DNA of 64,000 nt from Kaistella antarctica. Lineage in GTDB: Bacteria; Bacteroidota; Bacteroidia; Flavobacteriales; Weeksellaceae. This document shows positions 43,530-51,505 of this stretch, piece after piece (positions within the stretch are counted from its first letter, which is position 1; every line of letters starts with the position of its first letter). Location: assembly GCF_900109615.1 (NCBI RefSeq), contig NZ_FOIX01000001.1:310001-374000 (forward strand), read 5' to 3'. The notes under the pieces are model-generated. The model worked only from the letters and a program-made list of their open reading frames with translations. It did not search any database and was not told the DNA's origin. Position numbers and translations under genes: made by a program.

Positions 43530-45683
43530 TTACGGTTGAATGATTTTAAAATCTAATTGTTTCTGAATGAGATTGGCCTTCATTACCCTAATCGTAACTT
43601 CATCACCTAATTGGTATTTATTCCCAGTTTTGCTGCCATAAACAGCGTGATTTTTCTGATCATAGGAATAAGAGTCATCCATCAAATCTCTCAATTTAAT
43701 TAGTCCTTCTGCACCATTTTCTGGAATTTGAACCCAGAATCCGAAATCAGCAACGCCAGAAATAACACCCGTGAAATCTTCGCCCAAATGCTGCTCCATG
43801 AACTTAACCTGCATAAACTTGATAGAGTCTCTTTCGGCATCTGAAGCCAGTTTTTCCATCGCACTGCAATGCTTGCATTTGTCTTCGTATTCTTGCTTTT
43901 GAGGAGATTTACCACCATCTAAATAATGCTGCAACAAACGATGAGCAATTAAATCTGGATACCGGCGAATAGGAGAGGTGAAGTGCGAATAATATTCGAA
44001 GCCGAGACCGTAATGTCCGATAGGGTCAGTAGAATAGACCGCTTTACTCATCGAACGCATTGCCAAGGTTTCGATCATATTTTCTTCGCCTTTTCCTTGA
44101 ATATCTGCTAATAATTTATTGAGAGATTCAGCTACTTTCTTGGTATTCGCTAAGTTCATGGTATAACCAAAAGTACCTACAAAATCTCGCAAGGCTTCTA
44201 ACTTAGCAGGATCTGGATCATCATGAACTCTATAAATAAAGGTATTACTGGTCGGAGATCCTTTCTTATTTAAAGAAATAAATTCAGAAACTTTCCGGTT
44301 GGCCAGCAACATAAACTCTTCAATCAAGTGATTAGAATCTTTGCTGACTTTAAAATAAACACCAATTGGCTGGCTATTTTCATCTAAATTAAAACGAACT
44401 TCGCTTCTATCAAAAGTAATAGCACCGTTTTCAATACGGGCTTTTCTTAAGATTTTCGCTAAGCGATCAAGTGCCAAAATTTCTTCAGCTAAATCACCTT
44501 CTTCCGTTTCAATCCTTTCTTGTGCTTCTTCATATGCGAATTTTCGATCAGAATATGTGATCGTTTTTCCAAACCATTCGCTTTTAATTTCAGCGTTGTC
44601 ATCAATTTCGAAGACGGCTGAAAAGGTATATTTTTCTTCATTTGGTCGAAGCGAACATACGTCGTTACTTAGAACTTCAGGTAACATGGGAACCACACGA
44701 TCGACCAAATAGACTGAGGTAGCGCGCTTATATGCTTCTGCATCAAGGATTGTTCCTGGCACAACATAATGCGAAACATCGGCAATATGAACTCCTATTT
44801 CCCAGTTTCCATTATCTAATTTTTGAATCGAAAGAGCATCATCGAAATCTTTTGCATCTTTCGGGTCAATGGTAAAAGTACAAACTCCTCGCATATCACG
44901 TCGTTTCGCAACTTCATCTTCATGAATTCTACGATCGATTTCCTGAGCTTCTCTTTCTACTTCTTCGGGGAATTCATAAGGCAAGCCATATTCGGCTAAA
45001 ATTGAATGTATTTCTGTTTCATGTTCACCTGGTGCACCAAGAACTGAGATAATTTCACCTTCAGGATTTTTCTCTCCAGCTCTCCAAGCAGTCATTTTAA
45101 CGACGACTTTATCACCGTCTTTTGCACCACCAATTTTACCTTGTGGAACAAAAATATCAGTGTTAATATGCTTTTTATCGCCTACAACAAACCCGAAATC
45201 TTTGTGTTTGATGAATTGAAAAGTACCCACGAATTGATCGCGTTTTCTTTCCATTACTTCTAAGACTGAACCTTCCATTTTTTTACCTTTAAATTTATAG
45301 GTAACAATAAGTACGGTATCGCCTTGGAGCGCATCTTTTACATTTTTAGAATGAATAAAAATATCATCATCTAAACCAACCACCTTTACATAAGCGTTTC
45401 CGGTTTGGTTAAAATCGATGGTTCCACTTAACGTTCCTTCGATTTTAAGATTAATAATGTATTTTCCTTTCTCAACTTCTTTTATTCGTTGATCAGAAAG
45501 CAATTTATGTATCGACTGTATGACCAATTCCCGTTGTCTTGGATTCTTATAGTCAATACCGTCTGCAATTTGCTTGTAATTATAGATTTTACCGGATTTA
45601 TCGTTCATAAAACCTAAAATCAGTCGTCCGATTTCTTGCAATTTATGATTATTTTTATCCGAGAAATATTTTCCTTTTGCCAT
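43530..45683 (-). CDS. rnr: Ribonuclease R
   Basis: 3'-5' exoribonuclease of the RNase II/R family; 717 residues. Order: N-terminal winged-helix-like part, cold-shock domains (GTLSGTIDFNQTGNAYVKVVGLDDDIFIH; GTFQFIKHKDFGFVVGD), RNB domain with the metal aspartates (TFTIDPKDAKDFDDALSI) and HYGLGFEYYSHFTSPIRRYPDLIAHR, then S1 (FTGVISGVADFGFWVQIPENGAEGLI). The Lys-rich tail seen in E. coli RNase R is absent. It follows rpiB by 32 bp. Confidence 0.94.
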   Translation of the reverse strand: MAKGKYFSDKNNHKLQEIGRLILGFMNDKSGKIYNYKQIADGIDYKNPRQRELVIQSIHKLLSDQRIKEVEKGKYIINLKIEGTLSGTIDFNQTGNAYVKVVGLDDDIFIHSKNVKDALQGDTVLIVTYKFKGKKMEGSVLEVMERKRDQFVGTFQFIKHKDFGFVVGDKKHINTDIFVPQGKIGGAKDGDKVVVKMTAWRAGEKNPEGEIISVLGAPGEHETEIHSILAEYGLPYEFPEEVEREAQEIDRRIHEDEVAKRRDMRGVCTFTIDPKDAKDFDDALSIQKLDNGNWEIGVHIADVSHYVVPGTILDAEAYKRATSVYLVDRVVPMLPEVLSNDVCSLRPNEEKYTFSAVFEIDDNAEIKSEWFGKTITYSDRKFAYEEAQERIETEEGDLAEEILALDRLAKILRKARIENGAITFDRSEVRFNLDENSQPIGVYFKVSKDSNHLIEEFMLLANRKVSEFISLNKKGSPTSNTFIYRVHDDPDPAKLEALRDFVGTFGYTMNLANTKKVAESLNKLLADIQGKGEENMIETLAMRSMSKAVYSTDPIGHYGLGFEYYSHFTSPIRRYPDLIAHRLLQHYLDGGKSPQKQEYEDKCKHCSAMEKLASDAERDSIKFMQVKFMEQHLGEDFTGVISGVADFGFWVQIPENGAEGLIKLRDLMDDSYSYDQKNHAVYGSKTGNKYQLGDEVTIRVMKANLIQKQLDFKIIQP

Positions 45684-45715
45684 TTATTATGGTTTGTAAT
45701 TATATTAAAGAAGGT

Positions 45716-46147
45716 TTAACAAGTAGAAATCTTTTCAACTCTGTTTTGATGTCTGCCACCTTCGAAAGCAGTGTTGAGAAAAGTATCAACAATATCAGTT
45801 GCCAACTGGGTAGCAATAAAGCGAGCAGGAAGGGCGATCATATTTGCATTATTATGTTGTCGCGCAAGACTTGCAAGTTCGGGCATCCAACATAAAGCAC
45901 ATCTGATATTCTGATGTTTATTTGCTGTAATCGCAACGCCTTCGCCACTGCCGCAAATTAGAATTCCCCATTCATTTCTTCCCTGTTCGATAGAGTTTGC
46001 GGCAGGATGCACAAAATCTGGATAGTCAACCGAATCGAGGGAAAAGGTGCCGAAATCTTCAACTTCAAATTTGCCTTCTAAATGCTTTTTTATAATTTCT
46101 TTATATTCAAAACCTGCGTGATCGCTGGCTATTGCTATTTTCTTCAT
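45716..46147 (-). CDS. rpiB: Ribose 5-phosphate isomerase B
   Basis: Interconverts ribose 5-phosphate and ribulose 5-phosphate. The 143-residue protein has MKKIAIASDHAGFEYKE, the catalytic-Cys region GILICGSGEGVAITANKHQNIRCALC and HNNANMIALPARF. It is the last minus-strand gene before the divergent 621-bp region and is followed by rnr. Confidence 0.94.
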   Translation of the reverse strand: MKKIAIASDHAGFEYKEIIKKHLEGKFEVEDFGTFSLDSVDYPDFVHPAANSIEQGRNEWGILICGSGEGVAITANKHQNIRCALCWMPELASLARQHNNANMIALPARFIATQLATDIVDTFLNTAFEGGRHQNRVEKISTC

Positions 46148-46768
46148 GTCTATACTTTAAAACTTAATTTCTTAAGTCAGACAAATTTAAGATTATTAAT
46201 ATAAAAACATTCCATAATACATTAAATCTTTGTAATCCTTATATATGACGATTGAAATCAGCTTTCACTTTGATGACTTTTAATCGAAAAAATATTTTTG
46301 CAAATAACTTGGGGACAACCTACAGAAAGGGTGTTGATAAGTTCCCCGAACAATGTCTTTTATTATTGAAGTTAATTAGCTAATGGACATTAACTTCCCA
46401 ACATTGCAAATAATCTTTTATAAAATTGTCATGCTTCAATTCCGAAGTTGTTAAGATTCAGTTTATAAATAGTAGCACGCAAATAAAATTACTCACAATT
46501 GTTAATTAGTAGTACAAGAAGCTCATATTCTAGTAATTATAATGTTAATAAACTATGATTAACCTAAGAATTAAATGGGGTCAAATTATTTATTTTATTT
46601 CTCCCCATACTACCAAACTACAACAACATCATTCATTTTCTTTCTATATATAAATAAACGATTGTAGATAAGATGAGTATTTGTGGATTGTGGATTTTTA
46701 AACTCAAATTAATCTTGAATCGAGGGAATTAATGGTAAATTTGTGAAACTTAAAAGGGAGAAAATTTT
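46148..46768. other. 621-bp non-coding region, candidate chromosomal replication origin
   Basis: No ORF or RNA gene is seen between divergent rpiB and pgk. The region is very AT-rich. DnaA-box-like nonamers (consensus TGTGGATAA) are TGTTGATAA (46332-46340), TGTAGATAA (46663-46671), TGTGGATTG (46682-46690) and TGTGGATTT (46689-46697), all on the plus strand. TAGTAG triplets (46470-46474, 46507-46512) recall DnaA-trios. Two perfect parS sites lie 2.3 and 4.2 kb to the right. The right end also holds the pgk promoter. The origin call is an inference; dnaA is not in the window. Confidence 0.45.
46715..46743 (+). promoter_or_regulatory. Promoter of pgk
   Basis: TTG (46715-46717), an 18-base spacer and TAAATTTG (46736-46743), a perfect fit to the Bacteroidota consensus, 25 bases before the ATG. 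The leader contains AAAAGGGAG near the start codon, a rare purine-rich Shine-Dalgarno-like stretch in this window. Confidence 0.65.
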
Positions 46769-47959
46769 ATGAAAACAATTAACGATTTTAATTTCAAAGA
46801 TAAAAAAGCTTTGGTGAGAGTAGATTTCAACGTTCCTCAAGATGAAAATTTGAAAGTAACCGATAATACAAGAATTCAGGCTGTGAAACCTACCATTGAA
46901 AAGATTTTAAATGATGGCGGATCGGTTATTTTAATGACCCACTTGGGAAGACCCAAAGGTAAGGTTGCTGATGAATTTTCATTAAAAAAAATTCTTCCGG
47001 AAATAGAAGAAGTCTTGGGAAAAACAGTTAAGTTTTGTAACGACTGTGTTGGTGAAGATGCTAAAAAAATGGCTGCTGATTTACAACCAGGTGAAATTCT
47101 TCTATTAGAAAATCTTCGTTTTCACAGCGAGGAAGAAAATGGCGATACTGTATTTGCTAAGAAATTAGCTGACCTAGGAGATGTTTACGTTAATGATGCT
47201 TTTGGAACTGCTCACCGAGAGCATGCCTCAACAGCAGTTATAGCTCAATACTTTCCTTCAACGAAGTACTTCGGTTTATTGATGGCTAAGGAATTAGAAG
47301 CTATTGATAAAGTATTGATGAGTGGTGAAAAACCGATTACGGCAATTTTGGGAGGATCAAAAGTCTCCAGTAAAATTACTATTATTGAGAATATGTTGCC
47401 GGCAATTGATAACTTAATTATCGGCGGTGGAATGGCCTTTACTTTTATACGAGCCTTAGGAGGAGAAATTGGTAATTCTTTGGTTGAGGTTGACAAGCAG
47501 ACGCTAGCTTTAGAAATTTTAGAGAAAGCGAAAGAACAAAATGTCGCTGTGTATTTACCTGTTGATTCAATAATAGCTGATGACTTTAATAACGACGCTG
47601 AAATAAAAGAAGTTGATATTTACGAAATTCCTCAAGGTTGGATGGGATTAGATGCAGGGGTGAGAAGTAGAAAATTATTTCACGATGTGATTATGAATTC
47701 TAGGACTATTCTGTGGAACGGGCCAATTGGTGTTTTTGAAATGTCACATTTTTCGGCAGGAACTGTTGCCTTAGGAGATAGTATTGCAAAAGCAACCAAG
47801 TTAGGTGCTTTCTCGCTTGTAGGTGGTGGAGATAGTGTTGCCTTCGTAAAACAGTTTGGATATGAAGATAAGGTTAGCTATGTATCTACGGGTGGAGGAG
47901 CTATGCTTGAAAGTTTAGAAGGTAAGGAACTTCCTGGAGTAAAAGCAATCAATAATTAA
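46769..47959 (+). CDS. pgk: Phosphoglycerate kinase
   Basis: Glycolytic enzyme converting 1,3-bisphosphoglycerate and ADP to 3-phosphoglycerate and ATP. The 396 residues match. Motifs: [26 protein letters not shown], the [14 protein letters not shown] substrate region, the ATP-site GGSKVSSKI and the C-terminal [13 protein letters not shown] ... [20 protein letters not shown]. Monocistronic, with its own promoter and strong terminator. Confidence 0.97.
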   Translation: MKTINDFNFKDKKALVRVDFNVPQDENLKVTDNTRIQAVKPTIEKILNDGGSVILMTHLGRPKGKVADEFSLKKILPEIEEVLGKTVKFCNDCVGEDAKKMAADLQPGEILLLENLRFHSEEENGDTVFAKKLADLGDVYVNDAFGTAHREHASTAVIAQYFPSTKYFGLLMAKELEAIDKVLMSGEKPITAILGGSKVSSKITIIENMLPAIDNLIIGGGMAFTFIRALGGEIGNSLVEVDKQTLALEILEKAKEQNVAVYLPVDSIIADDFNNDAEIKEVDIYEIPQGWMGLDAGVRSRKLFHDVIMNSRTILWNGPIGVFEMSHFSAGTVALGDSIAKATKLGAFSLVGGGDSVAFVKQFGYEDKVSYVSTGGGAMLESLEGKELPGVKAINN

Positions 47960-47986
47960 TTTGGACTAAACCTTTAGTTTTTACAT

Positions 47987-48025
47987 AAAAGAAAAGTTTC
48001 CTGTAAAAAGGAAACTTTTCTTGTT
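47987..48025 (+). terminator. Terminator of pgk
   Basis: AAGAAAAGTTTCC and GGAAACTTTTCTT form a 13-bp stem with a short loop, followed by GTTTT. Confidence 0.85.
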
Positions 48026-48218
48026 TTACGAAATGTTTGTAAGGAATGTTTATTTGTAAACTATTACTTACCTCTTAAAAATAAAAAAGTAGTAATTTTT
48101 TTTACCATCTATCTCTTTCATCTAAGTAATATGGATTTTAATAAATTTTTAATTATTTCAATATTTCTGACGAATCAAGTGAAAATATGGGTCCAGAAAC
48201 CTATCTAAAATCGACAAT

Positions 48219-49037
48219 CTATTTCTTTTCGATAATATATATCAAACTTGAATATTCGCCAGTTTTTGATGCTTTAAAATTAGAAATGAATCCGAAAATT
48301 AGTCCTTTGAGCCAAAAAAGAGAAGATTTCTTATATTTTTCACTTAACATTGAAATATAAAACGAATCGAGTAGGAGTGGTTTTATTTTTTTGACTTTCC
48401 AATCTTCGGTATTCATTAATTTTTCCATCCCAGATTTTGAGAAATGATAGACGTGTCTCGGGACATCGTATGCAGCCCAAAATTCTCTATATTTCAATGC
48501 ATCGTATGAAGTTGGATTTGGAACCGCGATAATTAGCATCCCTTTATTTTTTAGTTTATCATGAAATAAATGTAACATTTCTTTTTGATTTTCGATATGT
48601 TCGAAAACATGCCATAAAGTAATTGCATCTAAAGACTGACTTTCAATAAAATCTAGATTATAAATGATCTTAGTTTTTTTAACTTTTTGAAGTACATATT
48701 TGCGGGCAGATTCGCTAGGTTCAAATCCTAAAGTTTCAAAATCATTTTCGATATATTTTACAAATTCGCCAGCACCACATCCATAATCTAAAACTTTTTT
48801 ATCTTTTCCTACAAAATCAAATAGAATATTTCGCTTGTACCTCAGATTGAAGTTCTGCAACACTTTATATAATTTCTCTTTTAAAGATCCTGAATCTTGA
48901 TGATGAGAAATATAGTCGGTGCTATCATAATATTTCACAATATCTACTGGAATAGGGTGGGTTTTGAAAACGCCAGGAATAACGGTTTCCTTAATTTCGA
49001 ATTCTTCTTTAGTAAGAAAATGGTCTATAACTTTCAT
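48219..49037 (-). CDS. Class I SAM-dependent methyltransferase
   Basis: The 272-residue protein has SAM motif I KKVLDYGCGAGEFVKYIEN, the post-motif FEPSESAR, and ITLWHVFEHIENQKEMLHLFHDKLKNKGMLIIAVPNPTSYD, the Methyltransf_23 pattern seen in sugar- and lipid-associated methyltransferases. Residues 150-215 (EFWAAYDVPRHVYHFSKSGMEKLM) are also typical of that group. Substrate is unknown. It lies 40 bp downstream of mnmG, separated from it by a parS site. Confidence 0.87.
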   Translation of the reverse strand: MKVIDHFLTKEEFEIKETVIPGVFKTHPIPVDIVKYYDSTDYISHHQDSGSLKEKLYKVLQNFNLRYKRNILFDFVGKDKKVLDYGCGAGEFVKYIENDFETLGFEPSESARKYVLQKVKKTKIIYNLDFIESQSLDAITLWHVFEHIENQKEMLHLFHDKLKNKGMLIIAVPNPTSYDALKYREFWAAYDVPRHVYHFSKSGMEKLMNTEDWKVKKIKPLLLDSFYISMLSEKYKKSSLFWLKGLIFGFISNFKASKTGEYSSLIYIIEKK

Positions 49038-49061
49038 GTGGTAAATGGGAAACTCTGGATA

Positions 49062-49077
49062 TGTTTCACGTGAAACA
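49062..49077. other. parS site 1 (ParB binding)
   Basis: TGTTTCACGTGAAACA, a perfect 16-bp palindrome (18 bp with flanking A/T) identical to the canonical parS of chromosomal ParABS systems. It directly abuts the mnmG stop codon. Confidence 0.85.
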
Positions 49078-50937
49078 TTATTTCAAGTAAATTAATAAGA
49101 TGTTAATATCTGCAGGGGAGACACCACTAATTCTTGCTGCTTGTGCAATTGTTTTTGGACGCACTTTATTAAACTTTTGCTTTGCCTCAGCAGACAATGA
49201 TTTTAAATTATCATAATTAAAATCATCTCCGATTTTTATTGTTTCCAGTCGAGATAGTTTAGCAACATTATCTCTCTCTTTCTCAATGTAACCCTTGTAC
49301 TTAATATTAATTTCTGCTTGTTCTTTTACTTCTGTAGAATATTGATGAGTGACTTCCTTAATAAAATCAATTTCTTCTAATTTCTCCAAAGTCATATTAG
49401 GTCTGGTCAGTATTTGAGCGGACCGGTAAGCTTGGTCAACTTTAGCAGATGAGATAGTGTCTAAAATTGGATTAATAATTCCTGGTTTCAATGAGGTATC
49501 TCTTAAGAAACTCTCTAATTGATTACTTTTATTAATTTTCTCCTTAACTTTTATAAGACGTTCTTCGGATGCTAACCCTAAATTATAAGATTTTTCTGTC
49601 AGGCGAATATCTGCATTATCTTGTCTTAATAACAATCTATATTCTGCTCTGGAAGTAAACATGCGATAAGGTTCGTCAGTGCCTTTGGTAATTAAATCAT
49701 CTATAAGTACACCGATATATGCTTCATCTCTTTTAAGCGTAAAATCTTCTTTTCCGTGAACTTTATTATGAGCATTTATTCCAGCTATTAATCCTTGTCC
49801 AGCGGCTTCTTCATAACCGGTAGTGCCATTTATTTGCCCTGCAAAGTATAGATTTTCGATGAGCTTTGTTTCTAAGGTGTGGTTAAGTTGAGTAGGAGGG
49901 AAGTAATCATATTCAATGGCATAACCGGGTCTGAAAACCTTTGCGTTTGCAAATCCTGGTATATGTCGCATGGCTTTAATTTGAATATCTTCAGGCAATG
50001 ACGAGCTGAATCCGTTCACATAAATTTCAACTGTTCGCCACCCTTCTGGTTCAACAAACAATTGGTGACGTTCACGTTCAGCAAAACGATTAATTTTGTC
50101 CTCGATACTTGGACAATAGCGTGGGCCGATACTTTGGATCGTTCCATTAAACATAGGACTTCTGTCGAATCCTTCTCTTAATATTTCATGAACCGTTTCA
50201 TTGGTATAAACAATATGACAGCTCATCTGTTTTGTCAATTTGGGACTGTCTAGATAAGAGAAGTTTTTAGGATTTTCATCGCCTTTTTGCTCTTCCATTT
50301 TAGAATAGTCTAGGGACCTTCCGTCTACCCTTGGCGGAGTTCCCGTTTTCATACGACCTGATTCAAAACCTAAATCTACCAATTGTTCAGTAATTCCAAA
50401 CGCTCGCGGTTCTCCCATTCTACCGCCACCTAATTGCTTAATTCCAACGTGAATTAATCCATTAAGGAAAGTTCCGTTGGTCAGGACTACTGACTTTCCT
50501 CTAATTTCAAGTCCTAAAGAAGTGATTACTCCAACAACTCTACTTTTTTCTATGATTAAACTTTTTACCATATCTTGGAAAAAATCTAAGTTAGGAGTTT
50601 GTTCCAAAGCGATACGCCATTCTTCAGCAAATAACATTCGGTCATTTTGAGTTCGCGGTGACCACATTGCAGGGCCTTTGGAAAGATTGAGCATTTTGAA
50701 CTGAATGGCTGATTTATCTGCAATAATTCCAGAGTAGCCACCCATTGCATCAATTTCGCGAACAATCTGTCCCTTTGCAATTCCGCCCATGGCTGGATTA
50801 CAAGACATTTGTCCAATTGTCTGCATATTCATTGTTATAAGTAAGGTCTTCGAACCTAAATTGGCTGCGGCAGCTGCTGCTTCTGAACCAGCATGTCCTG
50901 CTCCTACTACAATAACGTCGTATATTTCGTTTATCAT
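49078..50937 (-). CDS. mnmG: tRNA U34 carboxymethylaminomethyl-modifying enzyme MnmG (GidA)
   Basis: FAD enzyme that acts with MnmE on wobble uridines. The 619 residues include the FAD-binding YDVIVVGAGHAGSEAAAAAANLG, SCNPAMGGIAKGQIVREIDAMGG and LGGGRMGEPRAFGITEQL, plus the C-terminal AARISGVSPADINILLIYL. gidA is a classic replication-origin neighbour in many bacteria. parS palindromes lie just beyond both ends of the gene. Confidence 0.96.
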   Translation of the reverse strand: MINEIYDVIVVGAGHAGSEAAAAAANLGSKTLLITMNMQTIGQMSCNPAMGGIAKGQIVREIDAMGGYSGIIADKSAIQFKMLNLSKGPAMWSPRTQNDRMLFAEEWRIALEQTPNLDFFQDMVKSLIIEKSRVVGVITSLGLEIRGKSVVLTNGTFLNGLIHVGIKQLGGGRMGEPRAFGITEQLVDLGFESGRMKTGTPPRVDGRSLDYSKMEEQKGDENPKNFSYLDSPKLTKQMSCHIVYTNETVHEILREGFDRSPMFNGTIQSIGPRYCPSIEDKINRFAERERHQLFVEPEGWRTVEIYVNGFSSSLPEDIQIKAMRHIPGFANAKVFRPGYAIEYDYFPPTQLNHTLETKLIENLYFAGQINGTTGYEEAAGQGLIAGINAHNKVHGKEDFTLKRDEAYIGVLIDDLITKGTDEPYRMFTSRAEYRLLLRQDNADIRLTEKSYNLGLASEERLIKVKEKINKSNQLESFLRDTSLKPGIINPILDTISSAKVDQAYRSAQILTRPNMTLEKLEEIDFIKEVTHQYSTEVKEQAEINIKYKGYIEKERDNVAKLSRLETIKIGDDFNYDNLKSLSAEAKQKFNKVRPKTIAQAARISGVSPADINILLIYLK

Positions 50938-50951
50938 TATGATCTTTTAAA

Positions 50952-50967
50952 TGTTTCACGTGAAACA
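50952..50967. other. parS site 2 (ParB binding)
   Basis: TGTTTCACGTGAAACA, identical to site 1 and 1.89 kb from it. It lies 14 bp upstream of the mnmG ATG, so ParB bound here could affect mnmG transcription. Confidence 0.85.
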
Positions 50968-51093
50968 TTACTTTGAATTAAATTATATGCTTTCTTTATC
51001 GCTCTAATTAATGTGCCATCGTATTGTAAATCCTTTCGGAGTACTAATCGTAGAATCGGGCGGAACAGTAGATGTAGATTCACCGGAAAGTTC

Positions 51094-51501
51094 CTAAAAG
51101 AGATTGAGATAAAGATCCTCTTTTCCCGTCATTTCATTCTGCTCATCTTCGGTTTTATCTTTGTAACCGCACAGATGAAGAAGTCCATGCGCCAAAACTC
51201 TGCGAAGTTCTGACTCAAAATCTTTTGAATGCTCCAGAGCGTTTTCAGAAATGCGGGGCAAAGATACAAAAATATCGGCCGAAATAGTTTTGCCTTTCAC
51301 ATAATCAAACGTAATGATGTCAGTATAATAATCATGATTTAAGAAATCTTGATTGACTTTCAGTAATCCCTCATCAGTCACGAATATATAATTGATTTTA
51401 CCCAGTTTCTTATTCTCTGCGATCACAAGTTTTTCTAACCACTCACTTGTTTGAGCGGTGATTTCGATGGAATCTATATTTTCGAAAAAAAATTGTATCA
51501 T
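51094..51501 (-). CDS. ybeY: rRNA maturation endoribonuclease YbeY
   Basis: Zinc-dependent single-strand RNase for rRNA processing. The 135 residues contain DIITFDYV, the substrate-binding DIFVSLPRI and the zinc motif HGLLHLCGYKD. Compared with HxxxHxxxxxH of most YbeY proteins, the first two His are present (His105, His109) but the third ligand position is Asp115. This may be a lineage variant. Five bp downstream of the patatin gene. Confidence 0.9.
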   Translation of the reverse strand: MIQFFFENIDSIEITAQTSEWLEKLVIAENKKLGKINYIFVTDEGLLKVNQDFLNHDYYTDIITFDYVKGKTISADIFVSLPRISENALEHSKDFESELRRVLAHGLLHLCGYKDKTEDEQNEMTGKEDLYLNLF

Positions 51502-51505
51502 AATT

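Noticed and set aside
46682-46697. Tandem TGTGGATT as a pgk operator only
   Set aside because: It is possible, but the similarity to DnaA boxes and the other boxes in the region favour the origin reading; kept as an alternative.
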